Shown here piece after piece: positions 1 through 4,060 of a stretch of 7,170 nt of DNA. Made by a program: the position numbers and the translations under genes. Each line of letters starts with the position of its first letter. Position 1 is the first letter of the stretch. Below the pieces are notes generated by a model. That model was given only the letters and a program-made list of their open reading frames with translations. It had not been told where the DNA came from and did no database searches. Source of the stretch: Bacteroidota bacterium (lineage in GTDB: Bacteria > Bacteroidota > Bacteroidia > Bacteroidales > Bacteroidaceae); assembly GCA_023425865.1 (NCBI GenBank), contig JAFABV010000003.1, positions 1 to 7,170 on the forward strand. The letters are read 5' to 3'.

Positions 1-40
1 CGAACACTGGAATTCCTGAATTTGTAGTAACTTTGCCCAT
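1..40 (-). CDS. N-terminal fragment of a leftward gene, possibly catalase
   Basis: Read on the minus strand from the ATG at 40, the frame gives MGKVTTNSGIPVF and then leaves the window with a codon that starts with G. An in-frame ATG at 52 would add four residues (MYKL). The start at 40 lies 29 bases after a good Bacteroidota -7 box, the same distance class as for the glycosidase gene here. The pattern TTNxGxPVx followed by a G-starting codon (Asp possible) resembles the beginning of monofunctional haem catalases, which commonly read LTTxxGxPVxDNQNS. That is recognition from thirteen residues only, so the product is a guess. A rival reading exists: on the plus strand a frame ends RTLEFLNL and stops at 25-27, with a hairpin plus T-run 60 bases later, which would suit the tail of a rightward gene. 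I prefer the leftward gene because of the promoter box and the start. Confidence 0.42.
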   Translation of the reverse strand, partial: MGKVTTNSGIPVF

Positions 41-68
41 GAGTTTATACATTTTGGTTTTAGCAACG

Positions 69-76
69 CAAAAGTA
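69..76 (-). promoter_or_regulatory. -7 box (TACTTTTG) for the leftward gene
   Basis: On the minus strand the bases read TACTTTTGC, a full match to the Bacteroidota -7 element TAnnTTTG(C). The predicted RNA start is near 62, which leaves a leader of about 20-25 bases before the ATG at 40. No TTTG is found at the usual 19-21 base distance upstream. That position falls inside the palindrome at 88-107, so the promoter may depend on an activator or be weak. Confidence 0.5.
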
Positions 77-87
77 CAAACTCTTTG

Positions 88-116
88 GGGAAGTCAGCGG
101 ACTTCCCATTTTTTTT
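88..116 (+). terminator. Hairpin with T8 tail, intrinsic-terminator form
   Basis: GGGAAGTC (88-95), a four-base loop AGCG, and GACTTCCC (100-107) form a perfect 8-bp stem. It is followed by one A and eight T (109-116), the textbook shape of a rho-independent terminator for plus-strand transcription. The difficulty is context: the gene I favour on the left runs the other way, so no obvious plus-strand transcript ends here. The palindrome also covers the -33 region of the leftward promoter, so it could be an operator instead, or it could end a rightward gene whose last codons would be at 1-24. Confidence 0.55.
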
Positions 117-189
117 ACTGTGGCAACAGTGTCAATATTATTTAATTGCCATCATACTGTCGATCTTTTGGTTTTATCGGACAGCAATA

Positions 190-226
190 GTTTTATATAG
201 AATCATCCGATAGTTCTATATAAAAC
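190..226. repeat. 13-bp perfect inverted repeat (AT-rich hairpin 1)
   Basis: GTTTTATATAGAA (190-202) and TTCTATATAAAAC (214-226) are exact reverse complements around an 11-base loop containing ATCCGATAG. The segment 201-222 recurs in hairpin 2 with three changes in 22 bases. No T-run follows, so this is not a standard terminator. Confidence 0.75.
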
Positions 227-236
227 CATTTTATAC

Positions 237-271
237 TTCTATATTAAATCATCCGATGGTTTCATATAGAA
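237..271. repeat. 8-bp inverted repeat (AT-rich hairpin 2, related to hairpin 1)
   Basis: TTCTATAT (237-244) pairs with ATATAGAA (264-271) around a 19-base loop. The loop again contains AATCATCCGAT, so 247-268 is a diverged direct copy of 201-222, 46 bp downstream. A further fragment, TATAGAATCATTCTATG, runs up to the 22-bp tandem array. Confidence 0.65.
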
Positions 272-280
272 TCATTCTAT

Positions 281-390
281 GCCATGCGTCTCCGCAGAAC
301 ACGCCATCCGTTTACGCAGAACTCGCCATCCGTCTCCGCAGAACTTGCCATCCGTTTCCGCAGAACTCGCCATCCGTCTCCGCAGAATAC
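281..390. repeat. Five tandem 22-bp units (minisatellite)
   Basis: Units start at 281, 303, 325, 347 and 369. Each begins GCCATCCGT (GCCATGCGT in the first) and continues into CGCAGAA, with no spacers. Units 2 and 4 share TTT after CCG and end ACTC, while units 1, 3 and 5 have TCTCC. The array may therefore have grown as a 44-bp double unit. Because 22 is not a multiple of three, the array cannot code for a regular peptide repeat. Confidence 0.9.
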
Positions 391-423
391 TCCTACCCCG
401 AAGGGGTTGAACGCTTGATAGGG

Positions 424-450
424 CAGGGTTGGCGCGAAGCGCCTACCCTG
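424..450. repeat. Strong hairpin inside the left half of the palindrome
   Basis: CAGGGT-T-GGCGC, loop GAA, GCGCC-T-ACCCTG forms an 11-bp stem with a single T:T mismatch. This hairpin competes with long-range pairing of the same bases to the right half of the 266-bp element, so the element can fold in two ways. Confidence 0.7.
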
Positions 451-475
451 TCTACCCGTCGTATCGTATGTATAA

Positions 476-561
476 GAACTCTGTAGGAGTTCAACGTTTT
501 ATGGATATGGTGGCGCGTAGCGTTGTCGGGTGTGGACGCCTGTTGAACTCCTACAGAGTTC
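476..561. repeat. 20-bp perfect inverted repeat, core of the palindrome
   Basis: GAACTCTGTAGGAGTTCAAC (476-495) and its exact reverse complement (542-561) are separated by 46 bases. Each arm also folds on itself: GAACTC (476-481) pairs with GAGTTC (487-492) around TGTAG. Nested palindromes of this sort are typical of REP-type intergenic elements. That is a comparison of form only. Confidence 0.85.
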
Positions 562-674
562 ATCCATCCGGCGTGAGCTTAGACACGGTAGGCACGTCAT
601 GTCTCCCTTCGGTCGCCATGCCGGCCAACCGTGCCCTATCAAGAGTTTATCCCCTTCGGGGAAAGCAAGGAAGT

Positions 675-722
675 GATGGAAAGCAGATAAATCATGATGG
701 AAAGCAGATAAATCATGATGGA
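675..722. repeat. Two tandem 21-bp units plus a 6-base start of a third
   Basis: Units at 675-695 and 696-716 are identical. They begin GATGGAAAGCAG and end AAATCAT, and a third copy begins at 717 (GATGGA) before diverging. Exact identity suggests a recent duplication. Twenty-one is a multiple of three, but the surrounding frames look random. Confidence 0.85.
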
Positions 723-739
723 TAATAGACAGCTTATGT

Positions 740-835
740 AAAGCCAATGAATTGTGAGGAATAGCAGATAGACAATGAGAAAGCCAATGGATTGTGAGGA
801 ATAGCAGATAGACAATGAGAAAGCCAATGGATTGT
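740..835. repeat. 2.4 tandem copies of a 40-bp unit
   Basis: Units lie at 740-779 and 780-819, with a partial third at 820-835. The unit starts AAAGCCAATG, contains GTGAGGAATAGCAGATAG and ends ACAATGAG. The first two differ at one base (AATGAATT against AATGGATT). The AGCAGATA motif is shared with the 21-bp units just upstream, so the two arrays may have a common origin. Confidence 0.85.
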
Positions 836-913
836 TGAAAAGTAGATGCGGAGTATTTGTTAGACGCTACCATATTCCCGCATTGCGAAAGTGTGGTCAA
901 TGAGAAACGTGAA

Positions 914-1149
914 GCAGTTTCCGTTCCATCCGCCCATCGCAAAGCGATGATCCGTAGTATCAAGGTGTGCCGGATGGCAATTCCGAAAATTCCGTGCCTT
1001 CCGTGTTAAAAAAACGACGTGTGGCGACGTATATCGTTGAGCACGTAGGTTTTTTTTTGCACGCAGAGCCGCAGAGGAGTTAGAGTTGGGCATCTTCGAT
1101 GCGGAGGAGAGGGGTGGTAAGCAGAGGGCCTACGGCCTGAGGAGGAATG
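914..1149. repeat. Copy A of a ~240-bp direct duplication
   Basis: This segment repeats almost completely at 1161-1398, with about ten to fifteen differences over 236 bases by eye. It contains CATCGC-AAA-GCGATG (935-949), a near-perfect 9-bp inverted repeat (971-979 with 995-1003, one mismatch), a T-run followed by GCACGCAGAGCCGCAGAG, and GCATC-TTC-GATGC. Small hairpins separated by short links are its main content. The open frames across it exist in both orientations and look like by-products of the repeat. Confidence 0.88.
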
Positions 1150-1160
1150 GAGAGCTGGAG

Positions 1161-1398
1161 GCAGTTTCCGTTCCATCCGCCCATCGCAAAGCGATGTTCC
1201 GTAGTATCAAGGTGTGCCGGATGGCAATTCCGAAAATTCCGTGCCATCCGTGTTAAAAAAACGACGTGTGGCGACGTATATCGTTACGCACGTAGGGGGA
1301 TTTTTTTGCACGCAGAGCCGCAGAGAGTTTGGAGTTGGGCATCTTTGATGCAGAGGAGACGGGTGGTAAGCAGAGGGCCTACGGCCTGAGGAGGAATG
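1161..1398. repeat. Copy B of the ~240-bp direct duplication
   Basis: It lies 247 bp downstream of copy A with 11 unrelated bases between them. The stem CGGATGGCA (1218-1226) with TGCCATCCG (1242-1250) is perfect here, while copy A has one mismatch. Other differences cluster in the T-run region (TAGGGGGATTTTTTT against TAGG followed by T9) and around GCATC-TTT-GATGC. The differences are scattered and not concentrated at adenines, which argues against a template/variable repeat pair. Confidence 0.88.
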
Positions 1399-1470
1399 TT
1401 ACAAAAAACCTTTTCTCTGCATCAAAGATGCCCAACTCTAAACTCTCTTTGTCTCTGCGTGCTAAAAAAA
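1301..1470. repeat. ~55-bp inverted repeat made by copy B and a third, inverted partial copy
   Basis: The tail of copy B (1301-1355, from T7-GCACGCAGAG to TTTGATGCAGAG) returns as its reverse complement at 1415-1470. There is one inserted base and four mismatches by eye, and 59 bases lie between the arms. The whole could fold as a long hairpin if transcribed. The spacer contains GGGCC-TAC-GGCC, a small hairpin of its own. Confidence 0.85.
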
Positions 1471-1551
1471 CACGGCTGCGTGCAATAACCACCACTCCAA
1501 ATGGATGTTTGAACAACGCGCGGCACTCTAAATGAGATATGCGGTCTCATC

Positions 1552-1670
1552 ATGCAATATACTCCAAAGAAGACGGACTTTAGGGGGGATTGAGGCAAAC
1601 CATCAAGTACATCATCGAAAACGAAACAGCACTAAGAACAAAAGACGGGATGAAAAGAAAAATAGTGTGA
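1552..1670 (+). other. Split small reading frame with a G6 run at the break
   Basis: ATG at 1552 opens MQYTPKKTDFRGD and stops at 1591-1593. An overlapping frame (1584-1670) continues GLRQTIKYIIENETALRTK and ends KRKIV before TGA. The shift between the two falls on six G (1583-1588), so a one-base change in that run would join them into a roughly 40-residue basic peptide with an amphipathic stretch. I do not recognise it. There is no -7 box or Shine-Dalgarno sequence ahead of it. It could be a gene remnant, a slippage-switched small ORF, a sequencing error in the homopolymer, or chance. Confidence 0.2.
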
Positions 1671-1720
1671 CTATCCGCTTGCTTATTGAATCCGCCCTAT
1701 GGCTGTTTCAGAAAAATGAC

Positions 1721-1728
1721 TAACTTTG
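1721..1728 (+). promoter_or_regulatory. -7 box (TAACTTTG) for the GH20 gene
   Basis: TAACTTTG matches the Bacteroidota -7 element. RNA would start near 1734, leaving a leader of about 27 bases to the ATG at 1761. The expected -33 TTTG is absent at the normal distance (about 1697-1701 reads CTATG). The box also argues against the in-frame TTG start at 1686, which lies upstream of the predicted RNA start. Confidence 0.55.
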
Positions 1729-1760
1729 TACGTGGTAAGAAATATCAAACTTCTATTATC

Positions 1761-3716
1761 ATGAACTTCTGGAAAAAGACTCTCGTATTTTGTTTTCTGT
1801 GCTGTATGCCAATGTTGCTGCATGCCGTAAATGAGAAACCGTTTACCGTACCCGAATTGAAGACATGGAAAGGTGGGGAGGGGGTGTTTGCCCCCGCACG
1901 TATCACATATGAGAAAGGCGACGCCATGATGCTTGAGACATTGCAACGCTTTGCCGATGACTATGCCACGATGTTCGGACAGCGTCTGCCCATTGTAAAA
2001 GGCAAGGCCAAGCAGGGCGATATCGCATTTGTGGTGAAGGCGCAGAAGGGAAGTCGTGCAGAGAGCTATGCCATCACCATCGGTGAGTCGGCCAAGGTGA
2101 CGGCTCCCACGAACAAGGGCCTCTTTTGGGCTACACGCACGATACTTCAAATAGCAGAGCAGAGTGTGACGCATACGTTGCCTTGCGGTACGTTGACAGA
2201 TTATCCCGACTATGCCATCCGTGGCTTCATGCTCGACTGTGGGCGTAAGTTTTTTCCCATGCGCTCATTGCGGCAGTATGTGAAACTGATGTCCTATTAT
2301 AAGATGAACACCTTTCATCTTCATCTGTCAGACTGTGGTTTCAAGCAGTTCTTTGATAACGACTGGATGAAGACCCAGGCCGCCTTTCGCCTGGAGTGTG
2401 ACACCTATCCTGGACTAACGGCGCGCGACGGATTCTATACGAAGAAGGAGTTCATCGAGTTACAGAAGTATGCAGACAGCCTGGGTGTGGAGATTATCCC
2501 CGAAATCGACGTGCCGGCTCACTCGCTGGCGATCACGAAATATCGTCCCGATTTGGCAAGCAAGGAGTATGGCATGGACCATCTTGACCTGTTCAACCCC
2601 GATACTTATACTTTCCTCGACGGTCTGTTCAAGGAGTATCTCGAAGGACCGAACCCAGTGTTTCGCAGCAAGTGGGTGCACATTGGTACTGACGAGTATT
2701 CTAACAAGACGGTAGAGCTGCGTGAGAAATTCCGTTATTTCACCGACCGATATATCCGCTATGTGGAGAGTTTCGGCAAGAAGGCCGTGATATGGGGGCA
2801 GCAGACGCATGCTTATGGCACGACACCGATCAAGGTGAAAGATGTCATGATGCAGTTGTGGTCTAATGACTATGCGAAACCCGCAGACATGCTGAAGTTG
2901 GGTTACGATGTTGTCAGCATTCCCGATGGCGAGGTGTATATCGTTCCGAAGGCCGGTTACTATTACGATTATCTGGAAAACGAGCGTCTCTATAAGGAGT
3001 GGACGCCAGCTCATGTGAACGGAGTGGTATTTCCAGAGCGTCATCCGCAGATCAAGGGAGGCATGTTTGCCGTATGGAATGATATTGTTGGCAATGGTGT
3101 GAGTCTACAGGATGTCTATCATCGGGTGCTGCCTTCTATGCAGACGCTGGCTACGAAGATGTGGACGGGCGCTACCCCGACATTCTCTTATGCCATGTTT
3201 AAGGAGAAGTGTCAGAAACTGAGTGAGGCGGTAGGGCAGAGTGTGCTGGGCAGACAAGCTCCCGACTTTAAGTTGGAGTTGGCTCAGGTGAGGCCCGGAC
3301 AGGAAACCGGCGTGGACCAGATGGGATGGGACTATCGCGTGGAATTTGATATTGATGCACGTGTGGAAACTCCCGGTACGGTCTTGTTTGAGTCCGACGA
3401 ATCAAAATTCTATTTGGCCGACCCCGTGAGTGGATTTCTCGGTTTCAGTCGTAACGGGTATCTGTACAACTTCGGAGTGAGCCCTTATCCCGGTGAAAAG
3501 GCCCATGTCGCCATCGAGGGCACGCCTGAGCGTACGGTGCTCTATCTTAATGGTAAGAAGGTGAGCAGTCTGGATGTGAAGAAAGTGAACTTCGGTAAGC
3601 GTGGCGACATGTACTATCTGCGTACGCTCGTGTTCCCGTTGCAGAAAGCAGGACAGTTCAAGAGTGTGATAAGCAACTTGAGGGTTACGCACCTGAAGGC
3701 CGCGGAAACGGAATAA
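1761..3716 (+). CDS. Exported GH20 beta-N-acetylhexosaminidase-type glycosidase
   Basis: This 651-residue protein should cleave terminal beta-linked N-acetylhexosamine from glycans in the periplasm or at the surface. GH20 enzymes act by substrate-assisted catalysis through an Asp-Glu pair. Residues 1-22 are a signal peptide (MNFWKK, then a Cys/Leu-rich core, ending LLHA). There is no proper lipobox. Residues about 27-140 match the N-terminal alpha/beta domain of GH20 enzymes. The TIM barrel follows at about 145-480 with RGFMLDCGR (154-162), HLHLSD (186-191), PEIDVPAH (247-254) and HIGTDEY (307-313), where Asp311-Glu312 is the expected catalytic pair. Trp345, Trp367 and the AVWND motif (Trp439) probably line the sugar pocket. 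Residues about 520-645 form a predicted beta-sandwich (LamG/concanavalin-like). HIGTDEY differs from the usual HxGGDE, so this belongs to a side branch and the exact sugar is open. I chose the ATG at 1761 because it begins the signal peptide. A longer in-frame TTG start (1686) lies ahead of the promoter box. No SusC/SusD pair lies nearby. Confidence 0.92.
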   Translation: MNFWKKTLVFCFLCCMPMLLHAVNEKPFTVPELKTWKGGEGVFAPARITYEKGDAMMLETLQRFADDYATMFGQRLPIVKGKAKQGDIAFVVKAQKGSRAESYAITIGESAKVTAPTNKGLFWATRTILQIAEQSVTHTLPCGTLTDYPDYAIRGFMLDCGRKFFPMRSLRQYVKLMSYYKMNTFHLHLSDCGFKQFFDNDWMKTQAAFRLECDTYPGLTARDGFYTKKEFIELQKYADSLGVEIIPEIDVPAHSLAITKYRPDLASKEYGMDHLDLFNPDTYTFLDGLFKEYLEGPNPVFRSKWVHIGTDEYSNKTVELREKFRYFTDRYIRYVESFGKKAVIWGQQTHAYGTTPIKVKDVMMQLWSNDYAKPADMLKLGYDVVSIPDGEVYIVPKAGYYYDYLENERLYKEWTPAHVNGVVFPERHPQIKGGMFAVWNDIVGNGVSLQDVYHRVLPSMQTLATKMWTGATPTFSYAMFKEKCQKLSEAVGQSVLGRQAPDFKLELAQVRPGQETGVDQMGWDYRVEFDIDARVETPGTVLFESDESKFYLADPVSGFLGFSRNGYLYNFGVSPYPGEKAHVAIEGTPERTVLYLNGKKVSSLDVKKVNFGKRGDMYYLRTLVFPLQKAGQFKSVISNLRVTHLKAAETE

Positions 3717-3748
3717 TACGGCCTGTCCCAAAGATGTATGTCGTTGCT

Positions 3749-3869
3749 TGGCATGAATGTCATGAAGCACCGGCCCGGCCTGTGTGTCTCATGCAAGAAG
3801 ACCATGCAGCGTAGAGACACCATGCCAGAGGAGCTTCTGCTGAGTTCTGCCTCGGAGGAGCTTCTGCTG
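3749..3869. repeat. Nested inverted repeats and a 27-bp direct repeat between the two genes
   Basis: TGGCATG (3749-3755) and GTGTCTC (3784-3790) each find their complement in one continuous 14-base stretch, GAGACAC-CATGCCA (3814-3827). Two hairpins can therefore form around a common right arm. Next, GAGGAGCTTCTGCTG occurs twice (3828-3842 and 3855-3869) at a 27-bp period. A 63-codon frame across it (3738-3929) would read EELLL twice, but it has no promoter box or signal and looks fortuitous. No T-run follows, so I see no clear terminator for the glycosidase gene. Confidence 0.6.
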
Positions 3870-3955
3870 GATAGGCGTATCATTCCGTGGCATTTGGGTG
3901 GGGGGATGCCACAGACCAAGAAAACATAACCTTTACCGCCAAATAATTGCTTCTG

Positions 3956-3989
3956 TTGTCCTAATGATATTCAGGATTTTGTAATTTTG
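3956..3989 (+). promoter_or_regulatory. Candidate promoter for the M16 peptidase gene
   Basis: TAATTTTG (3982-3989) is a full -7 match. The only -33-like bases are GTTG (3955-3958), 23 bases upstream, somewhat longer than the usual 19-21. RNA would start near 3995, giving a leader of about 60 bases that contains the ten-codon upstream ORF. Its presence suggests the peptidase is not wholly dependent on read-through from the glycosidase gene. Confidence 0.5.
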
Positions 3990-4027
3990 TGGAGGTGGGT
4001 GGCCTGGCGGCAGCCTGTCGGAATGCA

Positions 4028-4060
4028 ATGAATAAGAATATCATCAAGCGAAGACAATGA
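4028..4060 (+). promoter_or_regulatory. Ten-codon upstream ORF overlapping the peptidase start
   Basis: ATG at 4028 gives MNKNIIKRRQ and stops with TGA at 4058-4060. The stop overlaps the peptidase start as ATGA (4057-4060). Such an overlap allows a ribosome finishing the small ORF to restart on the main gene. The leader lacks a clear Shine-Dalgarno sequence, so coupling could help initiation. The peptide is basic and has no recognisable role. Chance is a real alternative for so short a frame. Confidence 0.35.

Larger units (their letters stand above)
396..661. repeat. 266-bp imperfect palindromic element
   Basis: The two halves carry the same blocks in mirrored order. CCCCGAAGGGG (396-406) pairs with CCCCTTCGGGG (651-661). 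CTTGATAGGGCA (414-425) pairs with TGCCCTATCAAG (632-643). GGTTGGC (427-433) pairs with GCCAACC (624-630). CCTACCCTGTCT (442-453) pairs with AGACACGGTAGG (581-592) with one mismatch. GAACTCTGTAGGAGTTCAAC (476-495) pairs with its exact complement at 542-561. The centre (496-541) is unpaired. The right half has about 30 extra bases (593-623), including TCCCTTCGGTCG. No open frame makes sense and no target-site duplication is visible at the edges. It could be a REP/BIME-like cluster, a non-autonomous mobile element or a long structured RNA. The sequence alone does not decide. Confidence 0.75.
117..1720. other. Gene-free, repeat-rich block
   Basis: No reading frame in these 1.6 kb has a recognisable domain, a signal peptide or a promoter box in the right place. 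The short open frames run through repeats whose units (22, 40 and about 247 bp) are not multiples of three, and they are open in several frames and on both strands, as expected for repeats and not for genes. The pieces are annotated separately. Between them, 121-189, 837-913 and 1471-1551 show nothing I can name, apart from a 6-bp stem at 1532-1550 (ATGAGA/TCTCAT) without a T tail. The bases 1671-1720 just before the glycosidase promoter also hold no recognisable element. Confidence 0.7.

Noticed and set aside
39..200. A short hydrophobic plus-strand frame starting at 39 (54 codons)
   Set aside because: It reads through the hairpin and T8 run, has no promoter with both boxes, and its hydrophobic character follows from T-rich DNA.
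281..390. CRISPR array
   Set aside because: The 22-bp units follow each other with no spacers, the units themselves vary, and there are no cas genes in the window.
396..661. Insertion sequence
   Set aside because: There is no transposase frame inside, and no target-site duplication at the edges. At most it is a non-autonomous element.
499..963. A 154-codon minus-strand gene
   Set aside because: The frame runs through the palindrome and both tandem arrays, giving low-complexity repeats (HHDLSAF), with no promoter box or domain. It is a by-product of the repeats.
914..1398. Template/variable repeat pair of a diversity-generating retroelement
   Set aside because: The differences between the copies are few, scattered and not concentrated at adenines. 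No reverse transcriptase gene and no target gene end is present.
860..1535. Several 60-80-codon frames on both strands in the duplicated region
   Set aside because: They are translations of the 240-bp non-coding repeat, open in opposite orientations, and share no recognisable family.
1686..1760. A TTG start giving the GH20 protein 25 extra residues
   Set aside because: The -7 box at 1721-1728 lies inside this extension, and the added residues would bury the signal peptide.
2460..3044. A 194-codon minus-strand frame inside the GH20 gene
   Set aside because: It lies antisense to the catalytic barrel, whose GH20 motifs on the plus strand are unambiguous. The antisense product shows no domain.
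3738..3929. A 63-codon gene between the two main genes
   Set aside because: No promoter box or Shine-Dalgarno sequence precedes it. Its repeated EELLL comes from the 27-bp direct repeat, and the other strand is equally open.
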